NCBI GenBank assembly: GCA_963716925.1
Contig: CAVQUX010000024.1
Location: 329,271 to 393,270 of the forward strand
Length of the DNA: 64,000 nt
Reading direction: 5' to 3'
Source: DAISKN01 sp963716925
GTDB lineage: Bacteria > Acidobacteriota > Vicinamibacteria > Marinacidobacterales > SMYC01
Under the pieces are notes generated by a model. The model made no database searches. It was not told the origin of the DNA and saw nothing but the letters and a program-made list of their open reading frames with translations. Below, piece after piece: positions 34,862-43,733 of the stretch (the stretch's first letter is position 1; each line of letters begins with the position of its first letter). The position numbers and the translations under genes are program-made.

Positions 34862-37366
34862 TTATTCGTAGCGCAGCACCGAAACCGGGCTCACCCGGCT
34901 CGCTCGAAGCGCGGGCACGGCGCCCGCGGCGAGCGCGACCGAGAGGAGCGAAAGGGTCGCGAGCGCCAGGGTCCAGGGGTCGCGCGGCGCGACCCCGTAG
35001 AGCTGGCTCTGGACCAGCTCGCTCGACCACCAGGCCAGGGGGAGGGCGATCCCGATTCCGACCCCCGCGAGGGTCGCGACCTCCCTCAGAACCATTCCGA
35101 CGACGCTTCCGCCCTTCGCTCCGAGCGCCATCCGGAGCCCGATTTCTGCGGAGCGGCGCGTGACTCCGAAGGCGGTGACTCCGTACAGGCCGAGAAACGC
35201 GAGGAGCGTGGCGAGAAAGCCGAACGCGCTCGAGAGCAGCGCTACCAGGCGCTCGACGGAAAGCGAACGGTCGAGCTGATCGTCCATGGTGTTCATGTCG
35301 AAGATCGGCATCGCGGCGTCGAGCTTGCGCACTTCTTCGCGAATCGTCGCGAACATCGACTCCGACGCGGTCGAGGTGCGCACGTAGGCCGTCATCTCAG
35401 CCGCCCACTCCGACTGCGGGTAAGCGACGAACACCTGCCGTGGAACCTCGTCCCTCAGGTCCTCGTACTTGGCGTCCTGCACCACCCCGATGATCTCCAG
35501 CTCGAGCTTCACGTTGGGCCCGTCTCCCCATCCGATGTGGTATCCGACGGGGGAGCCGTCGGGAAAGTATTTTCGAGCGAACGTCTCGTTGACGATGACC
35601 GCCTTCGTCGCCCCCATCCGGTCCCGTTCGTCGAAGTCCCTTCCCCCGCGGATCGCGAGCCCGAGGGTCTCGAAGTAGCCGGGAGAGATCGAATTGAAGT
35701 GGGGGTTCATGTTCTCCCCTTCCGTGGTCCGGTACCCCTCGACGCTGATCGTCGAGTCCCACTCGTTTCCCTCCATGATGGCGACGACGGCGAGGCCCGC
35801 GGACTCGACGGCCGGCAGCGCCCTCAGACGTTCGAGAAGACGCTGGTAGAACTGCTTCGTTCCCTCCACGTCGTACCCGCCGAGCGTCGGATCCAGCTTG
35901 AACCGCACCAGGTTGGTCGCGCGGAAACCGGGGTCGACGTGGTTCAGGTTCGTGAGACTCTGCACGAACAGCGCCGACCCCAGGAGAAGCAGGAGCGCGA
36001 CCATGACCTGTACCACCACGAGCGTCTTCCGGACCCTGGACCCGTGCCCGGCGGCGCTCGTCCCCGACGCCTGCTTCAGCGTGGCGATGAGGTCGGTGCG
36101 CGCCGCCTGGAGCGCGGGAAGGAGACCGAAGACCACGGCGGCGAGAGCCGAGAGGCCCAGCGTGAACGCAAGCACCCGGACATCCGGTGCGGCGGAAAGG
36201 GACAGCCGCGTCTGTTCGGTCGGGGCGAGCAGGATGAGGCCCCGCGTCGTCCAGTAGGCGAGGAACAGGCCGAGGAGGCCGCCGGCGAGAGCGAGAAGCA
36301 GGCTCTCGACGAGGAGCTGCTTCACGATGGCCGGCCGCCGGGCTCCGAGGGCGAGGCGAAGCGCGACCTCCTTGCGTCGGCTCGTCGCCTTTGCGACCAG
36401 GAGGTTCGAAACGTTGGCGCAGGTGATGAGGAGGACCAGTCCGACGAGGATCATGAGCATCCGGAGCGGCGTCGTCAGCTCCTCGCGAACGTTGGAGTAG
36501 CCCTGGCCTCCCGGAAGAACCACGGCGTGGGACTTCAGGAACTGATCCTTCCAGTAAGGGGGGACGTCGGCGAAATAGGGCTCTTTGACCTCCTCGGCGA
36601 TGATCTGCTTGTAGAGCGCCGCCAGGGACGCTTCGGCGGCCTCTCTCTCGACGCCGGGCTCGAGCCGCGCGAAGACCTGCAGCCAGCGGCTCCTGCGATC
36701 CTCCAGAGCGTCCCAGGACGGCGTGACCTGTTTCTTCATCGTGACCGGGACGTACAGGTCCGGCTGAAAGCCGAGGCTGACTCCCGAGAATCCCGCCGCG
36801 GCGACGCCCACGACGGTCATCGGGTACCCGTTCACCAGGAGGGCTTCGCCGACGACTCCGCGATCGCTCGCGAAGCGGTTGCGCCAGTAGTCGTACCCGA
36901 GGACTACCACCGGCTCGGCGCCCGGGGCGCGCTCGTCCGAAGGCTGGAGGACCCTTCCGAGCGCCGGCCCCACACCGAGGACCTCGAAGTAATTGCCGGA
37001 GGCGAGCTCCGCCTCCGCCCTCTCGGTCTCCCCGCCATACCCCGCATTCACCGTCTCGCCGCGCCGGCAGAGAACTCCCTCGAATACCTGGTTCTTCTCC
37101 CGGTAGTCCTTGTACATCGGGTAGGAGATCGCGTTCGCTCCGCGGTTGCTCCCGGTGTGGGAGCCCTCCGTCGCCACCATCACCAGGGACCTCGGGTCCT
37201 CGACGGGCAGGAGCCTCAGGAGCACCTGGTCGAAAAGCGTGAAAATAGCGGTATTCGCGCCGATCCCGAGCGCGAGCGAGAGCACACCGACCAGGGTCAG
37301 GACCGGCGACTTCGCGAGCGACCGAAGGGCCATTCGCAGGTCTTGGGCGAGCGACGGCATGAGCAA
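34862..37366 (-). CDS. ADOP/MacB-type ABC permease, intact
   Basis: 834 residues with two FtsX units and two MacB periplasmic cores: first helix LTLVGVLSLALGIGANTAIF, core ANAISYPMYKDYREKN...VVVLGYDYWRNRF, first FtsX end (LLITCANVSNLLVAKATSRRKEVALRLALGARR region), second core LPAVESAGLAVVAIMEGN, last helices and tail LRASRVSPVSVLRYE. The N-terminus RMALRSLAKSPVLT is the ADOP short prefix. Such permeases usually work with a separate ATPase in mechanotransmission; no ATPase adjoins. It lies convergent with the TonB receptor (8 bases between stops) and next to a FadL-like porin. Confidence 0.92.
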   Translation of the reverse strand: MLMPSLAQDLRMALRSLAKSPVLTLVGVLSLALGIGANTAIFTLFDQVLLRLLPVEDPRSLVMVATEGSHTGSNRGANAISYPMYKDYREKNQVFEGVLCRRGETVNAGYGGETERAEAELASGNYFEVLGVGPALGRVLQPSDERAPGAEPVVVLGYDYWRNRFASDRGVVGEALLVNGYPMTVVGVAAAGFSGVSLGFQPDLYVPVTMKKQVTPSWDALEDRRSRWLQVFARLEPGVEREAAEASLAALYKQIIAEEVKEPYFADVPPYWKDQFLKSHAVVLPGGQGYSNVREELTTPLRMLMILVGLVLLITCANVSNLLVAKATSRRKEVALRLALGARRPAIVKQLLVESLLLALAGGLLGLFLAYWTTRGLILLAPTEQTRLSLSAAPDVRVLAFTLGLSALAAVVFGLLPALQAARTDLIATLKQASGTSAAGHGSRVRKTLVVVQVMVALLLLLGSALFVQSLTNLNHVDPGFRATNLVRFKLDPTLGGYDVEGTKQFYQRLLERLRALPAVESAGLAVVAIMEGNEWDSTISVEGYRTTEGENMNPHFNSISPGYFETLGLAIRGGRDFDERDRMGATKAVIVNETFARKYFPDGSPVGYHIGWGDGPNVKLELEIIGVVQDAKYEDLRDEVPRQVFVAYPQSEWAAEMTAYVRTSTASESMFATIREEVRKLDAAMPIFDMNTMDDQLDRSLSVERLVALLSSAFGFLATLLAFLGLYGVTAFGVTRRSAEIGLRMALGAKGGSVVGMVLREVATLAGVGIGIALPLAWWSSELVQSQLYGVAPRDPWTLALATLSLLSVALAAGAVPALRASRVSPVSVLRYE

Positions 37367-37411
37367 CCTCCGCCCATTGGACGACGAAACCCGCCGGTCG
37401 GTTGCCCGGAT

Positions 37412-38758
37412 CTAGAAAACGAACCCTACACCGATGACGCAGGTGAGGCGCCGGTACGACACTCCCAGATCGGGGCTCAGGCCGAGCTCGTTCTCCCCGA
37501 GGTCCGCGCTTCCGAAGGAATAGATCAGTCCCAGGGTGAGCTCCTGTCCGGCGACGACGAAGGTAGATCCCCCCGAAAGGTGATAGATATCCCAGGAAGC
37601 GACGGAGGAGTTCGATCCCGAGGTCGAAGGCGCGGCGCTGAAATCAGTGCTGAAAGCGGCGTAGACCTGGAGGTCGCTCTCGAATCGATGCTCGAGGCCG
37701 AAGGCGGCGTTCAGCACCGCGTCGGCCTGGTAGCGGGTGTCGTACTCAATCATCTCCCCCGAGCTCTGCGAAGCGAACGGCTCGGGCTCGAGCATGTTCT
37801 TCAGGCCGACGCCGTCGAACCACTCGGCGCTGAGATGAATTCGACTTCTCCCGAACGCGCGCGCGCCGCCGAACGCGATCGAGAACGGGGAGCTATAATC
37901 GGCCGATAGTCCTTCCTGAAAGTCAGTGGCGATCTCCGTGGCCGCGCTTCCGTTCTGATCCACGTCCTGACCCACGGCGCTCCGGTCGAGACCGCTGATG
38001 CCGCTTCCCCAGATCCCGAGACTCGGGGTAGTCATGGTGAGCCCGAGCTTCCAACGCTCCCAGTCGGTAGATACCCCGGCCTTCATCAGGAAGCGCCAAT
38101 GCTGGTAGTCGAAGTCCCGGCTGGTGATGGCGATCCCGCCCTGCCCCCCTTCCCCGAGAGCCTGAGTCAACGTTTGAGCCCGCCCGCGCTGATTCCGCAC
38201 GGCGAAGAACGGACTCACCCCGAAGCCGATCTTCTCTCCGATTTTTCGGGACCAGCTTCCGCCGAACCAGTATTCCCGCAGGCGCGTCTCGTATTGCACT
38301 CCCGAGGATGCGAATCGAAGATTTGGAATCGAGGCTTGAAGCATGCCGGTTACGTCAGCGCGTTCGTTCATCCGGAACTCGGCGTTCTGGCGAGTGAGAA
38401 ACGCGTATCCGATGCGATTCTTTCCCAGCGCCGCGGACGTGATCTCACCGGCGAAGAGAGACGGAACCAAGGCGAACCCGCTGTCGGAGAGGTTCTCCCC
38501 CGGCCCGAGGGCGTTCGCGATTCCCGTGCTCTCGTACTGGAACACCGTTCCCGAGAGCAGGAGCTCGGGCTTCGCCACCAGCGCCAGGGCGCCGGGGTTG
38601 TAATAGAGGGCGCTCAGGTCGGTCGCGCTTCCGACGACGGAGCCCCCGAGAAGGCGCGCCCGGTTTCCGAACTGCGTCGTCCAGTAGTGGTTGTCCTGCG
38701 CCGCGGCCGACGCCGAAAGCGACCCCGCTACGGTAAGCGTGAGCACGAATCGTTTCAT
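37412..38758 (-). CDS. FadL/OmpP1-like outer-membrane protein
   Basis: 448 residues: cleavable signal (MKRFVLTLTVAGSLSASAAA) and a barrel rich in alternating hydrophobic strands. NHYWTTQFGNRARLLGGSVVG and SALYYNPGALALV match the hatch region of FadL-type channels (the NPA/NPG motif), and it ends TCVIGVGFVF with a terminal Phe for BAM recognition. It probably passes hydrophobic compounds through the outer membrane. It has no partner acyl-CoA synthetase here. Two SPFH genes lie upstream on the same strand, 10 bases away. Confidence 0.8.
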   Translation of the reverse strand: MKRFVLTLTVAGSLSASAAAQDNHYWTTQFGNRARLLGGSVVGSATDLSALYYNPGALALVAKPELLLSGTVFQYESTGIANALGPGENLSDSGFALVPSLFAGEITSAALGKNRIGYAFLTRQNAEFRMNERADVTGMLQASIPNLRFASSGVQYETRLREYWFGGSWSRKIGEKIGFGVSPFFAVRNQRGRAQTLTQALGEGGQGGIAITSRDFDYQHWRFLMKAGVSTDWERWKLGLTMTTPSLGIWGSGISGLDRSAVGQDVDQNGSAATEIATDFQEGLSADYSSPFSIAFGGARAFGRSRIHLSAEWFDGVGLKNMLEPEPFASQSSGEMIEYDTRYQADAVLNAAFGLEHRFESDLQVYAAFSTDFSAAPSTSGSNSSVASWDIYHLSGGSTFVVAGQELTLGLIYSFGSADLGENELGLSPDLGVSYRRLTCVIGVGFVF

Positions 38759-38768
38759 ATGCGGCGCC

Positions 38769-39692
38769 TCAAATCGCTTTCTTGGAGCTTCCCGACGTCG
38801 GCTCCCCAGGTCTCGCGGCCAGAAGCTGAGGCAAGAGCGAAGCGCCCCCGCCGGGCACGAGCGTGATGTCCGCCTTTCCCTCCACGAGACGCTGGGTCTC
38901 GAGGATCTCCATCAGGGCCGCGAGCACGTCGCGATCCTTCGAGATCTCCGCGAGGGCCTGGCCCACGAGACGAGGCCGGACCGCCTCCGCTCTCGCGAAC
39001 TCGACCGCCGCTTCCTTTTCCGCGGCGGAGCCGATGATGTCCACCTGATTCGCTCCCGCCTGACGGATTGCGGAAGTGACCTGCCGGAGGCGGTTCACGA
39101 CCTTCTGCTCGATCTGCTGGATCATGTGGAGATCGCGGAAGTGCACTTTCCGGATGTAGATCGAGCCCAGCCGGTAGCCCCAGCTCTCGGACCGCGGCGA
39201 GACCTCGGCGCGCACCAGACGGCTCATTCCGTGCCGGCTGGTCAGCATGTGATCGAGCGGCATGTTGCTGAGGCAGCGCACGGTCGCGTTGGCGACGTTC
39301 GCCTGGAGCGAGCCCGCGGGGTCCATGTTCTCGAAGAGAAACGCCACGGGGTTCGAGACCCTCATCTCGTACCAGACGCCGATCCCCATGGGAGTCCCCT
39401 CTTCGGTGTTCACTGGAAGGCTCCGGAGATACTTCTGGTCGAGGCGCAGGTCGAGCTCGTGCACTTTCCCGAAGAACGAGACCAGCGCCGCCTGCGGCCC
39501 CATCTCCACGATGGGAAACCGGAGACCGGGCTCGTCGACGACCCCGATCACCTTTCCGAACAGCACGTAGACCTTGGCGCGGCACTCGTCTACCGTGGTG
39601 TAGAGGCCGAGGAGCCTCAGGATGCCGAAGAACGTGGAGGTCCCGATCCCGGCGAGAACGAAGGTGAGGAAGAACGCGATGAGAAAGCTCAC
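38769..39692 (-). CDS. SPFH/band-7 membrane protein (second of pair)
   Basis: 307 residues from the GTG at 39692 with AGGTGAGG just upstream. An N-terminal membrane helix (FLIAFFLTFVLAGIG) precedes an SPFH core (EPGLRFPIVEMGPQAALVSF; VWYEMRVSNPVAFLFENMDP) and helical C-terminus. RAEAVRPRLVGQALAEISKD is typical of stomatin/prohibitin-like proteins. It overlaps the previous SPFH gene by 4 bases, so the two are likely expressed in fixed ratio and may form a hetero-oligomeric membrane ring, as HflK/HflC do. No FtsH-type protease adjoins, so an HflKC identity is not claimed. Confidence 0.85.
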   Translation of the reverse strand: MSFLIAFFLTFVLAGIGTSTFFGILRLLGLYTTVDECRAKVYVLFGKVIGVVDEPGLRFPIVEMGPQAALVSFFGKVHELDLRLDQKYLRSLPVNTEEGTPMGIGVWYEMRVSNPVAFLFENMDPAGSLQANVANATVRCLSNMPLDHMLTSRHGMSRLVRAEVSPRSESWGYRLGSIYIRKVHFRDLHMIQQIEQKVVNRLRQVTSAIRQAGANQVDIIGSAAEKEAAVEFARAEAVRPRLVGQALAEISKDRDVLAALMEILETQRLVEGKADITLVPGGGASLLPQLLAARPGEPTSGSSKKAI

Positions 39693-40687
39693 GACCTCAC
39701 CTCTGCGATCACCCGCTTCGCCCGGGAGAGAAGTGCCAAGCGCACGCTCCGGAGGTAGGCCTCGAGCACGGAAGGGCCGTTCTTCTTGAGCCCCTCGAGC
39801 TCCTCCGCGAGCCGCAGGAGAGGCTGCACTTCCGCCTCGGTGCGCATCGTCTGAATCTCGACGGCGCGCTTCGACTGCTCGATCTTCTGGTCGGCTTCGG
39901 CCTGCGCCAGGCTCACCTGGGCCGAGACCTCGTTGTGGGCGGTGTTGATGGCGGCGAGCGCCGATTCGATGTCGGGCGGCGGATCGATTCCGGTGATGAG
40001 CGAAGCGTCGAGCACGATTCCGTAGCGCGCCGCGGAGGACTGGCACTCCTGGTCCATCTGCTGGTTGATGTCGTTGAGGTTCTTGCGGAGGTCGTTGATG
40101 GAGATCCCCTCGACGCGCGCCATGCCAGTGAGCGCGGGCACCACGGCAGCAGCGTCGCCGACTTCCCTCTTGGCCTCGAAGTTCGAGATGCGCTCGCGCA
40201 GGATCGAGATGAAGTAGCCCATCACGTGCGCCACCGGGTTCTTCACCCCGAAGAGAAACGCGTAGACGTTGTGCTCCGACACCTTGAACCGGAGCTGTCC
40301 CGTGATGCCGATGTTGAGCTGGTCCTTGGTGACCGCTTCCAGCATCGTGTTCCCCCGGTTCGCCTCCGGGTCCTCGGGGTCGTAGGCGACGTTGGTGGTC
40401 CAGATGGCGACGTCCACCTTGTGCACTTTCTGCCAGGGGAGCTTCAAGTACGGGCCTCCCGGCCCCACGATCTGGAGCTGGGGATAGGAGTACCGCGAGC
40501 GCTCGTCTTCGTTCAGTCCCTCGGCGATGGGAAGCTCGGTGGTCGAGTGCCCCTCGAGCCTCGCCGCCCGGCCGAAGCTGGTGATGACCGCGCGCTCGTT
40601 CTGCTGCACGGTGTAGAAGCCGCTCAGGAGGCAGCGGTAGAGGAAGTAGAGGATGAGGCCGGCAATGATGCCGGCGAAGGCGGACAT
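39689..40687 (-). CDS. SPFH/band-7 membrane protein (first of pair)
   Basis: 332 residues. ATG 40687 follows CAAGGAGGTATTTCC, an excellent ribosome-binding site. The membrane helix (GIIAGLILYFLYRCLL) is followed by TVQQNERAVITSFGRAARLEG, the SPFH signature, then the coiled helical region AAINTAHNEVSAQVSLAQAE. It resembles HflK/slipin proteins but has an insertion (RYSYPQLQIVGPGGPYLKLPW) with extra aromatic residues. The 4-base overlap with the second SPFH gene argues for a complex. The cell location would be the inner membrane, with the SPFH domain on either face. Confidence 0.87.
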   Translation of the reverse strand: MSAFAGIIAGLILYFLYRCLLSGFYTVQQNERAVITSFGRAARLEGHSTTELPIAEGLNEDERSRYSYPQLQIVGPGGPYLKLPWQKVHKVDVAIWTTNVAYDPEDPEANRGNTMLEAVTKDQLNIGITGQLRFKVSEHNVYAFLFGVKNPVAHVMGYFISILRERISNFEAKREVGDAAAVVPALTGMARVEGISINDLRKNLNDINQQMDQECQSSAARYGIVLDASLITGIDPPPDIESALAAINTAHNEVSAQVSLAQAEADQKIEQSKRAVEIQTMRTEAEVQPLLRLAEELEGLKKNGPSVLEAYLRSVRLALLSRAKRVIAEVRS

Positions 40688-40789
40688 GGAAATACCTCCT
40701 TGACGATGGATACGAGAGGACCGAGGTGCCAATTGTGGGGGACGCGATGCGCGCGGTCAAGAACGAGGGGGGCGTGCTAGGATGCGTGA

Positions 40790-41317
40790 ATGGAAGACCT
40801 TCGTTACCCCGTGGGCCAGTTCCGCATGCCCGAAACGGTGAGCGAAAGCGAGCGCGCCGGTTTCATCCAGCAGATCGCGGAAACCCCCGAGCGACTGCGG
40901 GCCGCCGTCGCCGGCCTCGACCGCGGGCAGCTCGAGACCCCCTATCGGCCGGGAGGGTGGACGGTTCGGCAGGTCGTCCACCACCTTCCCGACAGCCACC
41001 TCAACAGCTACGTCCGCTTCAAGCTCGCCGTGACCGAGGACGAGCCCAGGATCAAGGGCTACGATGAGGCGGCATGGGCGGAGCTCGCCGACGGGAAGAG
41101 CGCGTCCGTCGAAACGTCGCTCGCTCTCCTCTCCTCGCTTCACGAGCGCTGGGTGCTGTTCCTCCGCTCACTCACTCCGGAGCAATGCGCCCGGGGGTTT
41201 CATCATTCCCAACTCGGAAGAATCCGCGTCGAACAGAACGTCGCTCTCTACGCGTGGCACGGACGCCACCACGTGGCGCACATCGAGGGGCTTCGCGAGC
41301 GAGAGGGGTGGCGGTAG
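40790..41317 (+). CDS. DinB/YfiT-like metal-dependent thiol-transferase family protein
   Basis: 175 residues of the DinB-fold family close to BstA (YfiT): LRYPVGQF start, RPGGWTVRQVVHHLPDSHLN with the first metal His, and WHGRHHVAHIEGLREREGW with the other two. The three-histidine site is complete. BstA proteins conjugate bacillithiol or a related thiol to electrophiles. No thiol-biosynthesis gene is visible here, so the cofactor is unknown. The gene stands alone, divergent from the SPFH pair. Confidence 0.88.
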   Translation: MEDLRYPVGQFRMPETVSESERAGFIQQIAETPERLRAAVAGLDRGQLETPYRPGGWTVRQVVHHLPDSHLNSYVRFKLAVTEDEPRIKGYDEAAWAELADGKSASVETSLALLSSLHERWVLFLRSLTPEQCARGFHHSQLGRIRVEQNVALYAWHGRHHVAHIEGLREREGWR

Positions 41318-41388
41318 CTCTGCCGAGCGCGGTGAAGGGACACGTCCCCACCGACGGCGAGGCTTCGAGCCTCGCGACCGGTTGCGGA

Positions 41389-41838
41389 CTACGTCTCGGC
41401 AAGCGCGACGATCTCGACGAAATCGCCGAACCGCATGAAGTCGTCCTTGTTCTCAGTCAGAATCCGTTCGACTCCATGAGCGAGAGCCGTAGCAACCACG
41501 TTCGCATCATGGACCTGTTTCCCGGTGCAGGCCACCTCCTGCACCAGCTGCCGCAGGCGAACGGCGACGTCGTGGGTTTCTTCGAGAAACCTCATTCTCG
41601 CCTCGATCCTGTCCCGGTTAGCAACGGCATCGACGATCGACAGCCCGAGTCCATTGATTTCGAGACCCCTCGTCGCCACCACCAGATACTCCCGGAGCAC
41701 CTGGCCGCTCGTGCAGATGTCGATGCCCTCGTTCGGCCACTCGTTCAACGCCCGCAAGGCGGCCTCGTGCAGGCTCCTCGCGGGAGTCGTGGCGCTCAGT
41801 AGGACGTTCGTGTCCAGGAGGATGGCCTCAGCGGCCAT
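41389..41838 (-). CDS. vapC: PIN-domain ribonuclease toxin (VapC-like)
   Basis: 149 residues with the PIN acidic set in order: LLDTNVLL (Asp), QVLREYLVV (Glu), KQVHDANVVATALAHG (Asp) and ENKDDFMRF (Asp). It would cleave RNA using Mg2+ until its antitoxin blocks it. The start at 41838 overlaps the antitoxin gene by 11 bases, the standard order antitoxin-toxin. The overlap and the single promoter upstream support a VapBC-type type II module. The family is clear; its target RNA is not. Confidence 0.92.
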   Translation of the reverse strand: MAAEAILLDTNVLLSATTPARSLHEAALRALNEWPNEGIDICTSGQVLREYLVVATRGLEINGLGLSIVDAVANRDRIEARMRFLEETHDVAVRLRQLVQEVACTGKQVHDANVVATALAHGVERILTENKDDFMRFGDFVEIVALAET

Positions 41839-42058
41839 CGTCTCCGTAAATCTCCTCGCGACTGAACGAGGCCCCGGAGGAAGCGCGCGACATCTTCAGT
41901 TGAATGGGTGGGAGAGGCGGTTTCGGAGTCTCCTCGTCGGCGATCGACAAGAGAATCCGTTTCAGTTCCTGTTGAAGCGAACGGTTGTTTCTCGAGGCTC
42001 TCCGCTTGAGTGCCTCGATTGCTTCCCGAGGAAGATCTCTAACGTGAACGGCTGCCAC
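41828..42058 (-). CDS. Antitoxin, ribbon-helix-helix type (FitA-like)
   Basis: 76 residues starting GTG at 42058. The N-terminus AAVHVRDLPREAIEALKRRA with NRSLQQELKRILL is an Arc/MetJ ribbon-helix-helix, as in FitA-like antitoxins. The tail KPPLPPIQLKMSRASSG probably wraps around the PIN toxin. It should bind the inverted repeat at 42064-42081 and repress its own operon. The GTG coincides with the predicted transcription start, so the messenger may be leaderless. Confidence 0.88.
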   Translation of the reverse strand: MAAVHVRDLPREAIEALKRRASRNNRSLQQELKRILLSIADEETPKPPLPPIQLKMSRASSGASFSREEIYGDDGR

Positions 42059-42063
42059 AACGA

Positions 42064-42094
42064 AATGATATCACTATCATTTTGATACCGTCAA
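42064..42094 (-). promoter_or_regulatory. Promoter and inverted-repeat operator of the toxin-antitoxin operon
   Basis: On the minus strand, -35 TTGACG (42089-42094) and -10 TATCAT (42065-42070) are separated by 18 bases. A perfect inverted repeat AATGATA-TCAC-TATCATT at 42064-42081 covers the -10 box and part of the spacer, where a ribbon-helix-helix repressor would block polymerase. The predicted start site lies at about 42058, on the GTG start codon itself. The region is AT-rich in an otherwise GC-rich neighbourhood. Confidence 0.8.
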
Positions 42095-42097
42095 GGC

Positions 42098-42469
42098 TCA
42101 TTTCCGGAGCTCCACCACGATGACCTCCATCGTGTTCGGGCCTTCGTTCAAATCCCCGTGCATCTTTCCCGGCGGGTCCTTGTCGAGCCAGTAGGCCTTG
42201 CCGTCCTCCCAGACGTAGGTGTCGACGGTCTTCCCCGCCTCATCGACGACCTTGAGCGTTCCGCCCTTGAGAGCGATGAGGGCGCGGCCGAACTCGTGCC
42301 GGTGCAGGCTCAAGGGCTGGTTCGGGGCGATGATGCTCTTCCAGACCTTCACGTGCTCGTTCTCGAACTGGGGCTCGCGCCGCGATTTCTGGTCCTGCAC
42401 CGCCAGCGTGATCGCCGAGGACAAGGCCGCCGTGGCCGCCATCACCGCCAGTAGCTTCGCTTTCGACAT
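42098..42469 (-). CDS. Exported cupin-domain protein
   Basis: 123 residues: a signal sequence (MSKAKLLAVMAATAALSSAIT) then a small cupin, with PLSLHRHEFGRALIALKGG as motif 1 (two His, one Glu-like position) and DPPGKMHGDLNEGPNTMEVIVVEL as motif 2 (His). The metal ligands are largely present. It is predicted to be periplasmic. It lies 15 bases downstream of the flavoenzyme gene on the same strand and may share its transcript. Substrate unknown. Confidence 0.82.
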   Translation of the reverse strand: MSKAKLLAVMAATAALSSAITLAVQDQKSRREPQFENEHVKVWKSIIAPNQPLSLHRHEFGRALIALKGGTLKVVDEAGKTVDTYVWEDGKAYWLDKDPPGKMHGDLNEGPNTMEVIVVELRK

Positions 42470-42484
42470 CGCACAATCCTCCCG

Positions 42485-43723
42485 TCAGTATTGCCTCGCC
42501 CCGGAGAACACCGAGGCGTCGAAGGTTTCTGGTTTGATCCGGAACATCGCTTCGAGCTCCGGCTCCTCGTCCTCGCCCGAGACCCGGCGGGCGACGTAAT
42601 CGCCCACCACCGGCCCGTGCTTGAAGCCGTGGCCCGAGCCTCCGCCTGCTATCCAGACGTTCGCCCAGTCGGGATGTCTCTGGACGACGAAATGCTCGTC
42701 GACGGTCATCTCGAGCTGGCAGACGCGGCTCTCGACCAGAGGCTGATCGGCGAGCGCCGGGAACCGGAACGCCAGATACGCGCGAGCGCGCTGGATCTGA
42801 TAGGCCGACGGAACTCTTTCGTCCCGGTCCGGGTCGAAGGGAGTCGTCTCGCCCGTGGGGCAGACCTTGACTCCGCGCCCGTCGATGTCTGGAAAGCCAT
42901 AGTAAGCGTCCTCGGAGAAATTGGGGAGGCTCCCCGGCTCGAACCGGCCGTCTCCCGGAGGAGGCCCGAAGAAGAAGACGTCTCGCCGCGGCGAAAAGAG
43001 CTTGCGGCCGAGGAGCTCGGGAAAGAGCTTCGGGAGCCAGGGCCCGCAGGCGAAGACGTAGCTCGCCGCGGAAACCGGGTCCCCCCCGGCGATCGAGAGA
43101 CGCGCGAGGTCCGATCCGGCTCCAACGGGCGCCTCGGCCCGCGCGATCGCGAAACGACCGCCTTTCCGGACGAAGGAGTTCGCGACGACCGACATCGCGT
43201 AGCGGGCGCGGAGGACCCCGGCGCCGGGCTCGAAGTGCGCGAGCTCGACGCCTTCCGGCCGCATCTGCGGATAGCGTTTCTCGAGCTCGTCGTGAGAGAT
43301 CGTCTCCTGGGCGACCCCGAGCTTTTCGAAGACTTTCTGAGTCGCCCTCAGATCCGCCGTCCAGGAGGAGGCGAGCTGGAGCCGTCCCGTGGGAATCAAG
43401 AGCTTCTCGCCGAACTCCTCCTCGCGTTCCTTCCATTTGCCGAACGCCTTCAGCACCCAGCGCGAGTAGTTCTCGCGATCGCCGTATCCCACGCGGATCT
43501 GACGGGTCTCCCCTCCGGAGCTCGCGCGGGCGTTGCCCGGACCGTAGGCGTCGAGAAGCGTGACCCGGTGGCCCATCTCGAGAAGATGAAGGGCGGTCCA
43601 GCCCCCGAAGGCACCCGCGCCGACCACGACGACGTCGGACGACGGCTGGGCGCGGGCGGTTCGGGCGGCCATTACGCCCGCCGCCGCGGTCTGGAAAAAG
43701 CGTCTTCGACTGAAGCGCCGCAT
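42485..43723 (-). CDS. Tat-exported FAD-dependent oxidoreductase (sarcosine oxidase/DAO family)
   Basis: 412 residues with a twin-arginine signal (MRRFSRRRFFQTAAAGVMAA), a dinucleotide-binding site VVVVGAGAFGGWTALHL and the DAO-type architecture: RASSGGETRQIRVGYG near the active site and a C-terminal IAGGGSGHGFKHGPVVGDYV flavin-binding end. It would oxidise an N-methyl or amino compound, with FAD inserted before Tat export. Next upstream on the same strand is a lipoprotein amidohydrolase (10 bases away), suggesting a joint pathway acting on the outside of the inner membrane. Substrate unknown. Confidence 0.87.
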   Translation of the reverse strand: MRRFSRRRFFQTAAAGVMAARTARAQPSSDVVVVGAGAFGGWTALHLLEMGHRVTLLDAYGPGNARASSGGETRQIRVGYGDRENYSRWVLKAFGKWKEREEEFGEKLLIPTGRLQLASSWTADLRATQKVFEKLGVAQETISHDELEKRYPQMRPEGVELAHFEPGAGVLRARYAMSVVANSFVRKGGRFAIARAEAPVGAGSDLARLSIAGGDPVSAASYVFACGPWLPKLFPELLGRKLFSPRRDVFFFGPPPGDGRFEPGSLPNFSEDAYYGFPDIDGRGVKVCPTGETTPFDPDRDERVPSAYQIQRARAYLAFRFPALADQPLVESRVCQLEMTVDEHFVVQRHPDWANVWIAGGGSGHGFKHGPVVGDYVARRVSGEDEEPELEAMFRIKPETFDASVFSGARQY

Positions 43724-43733
43724 CTCTCGTACC

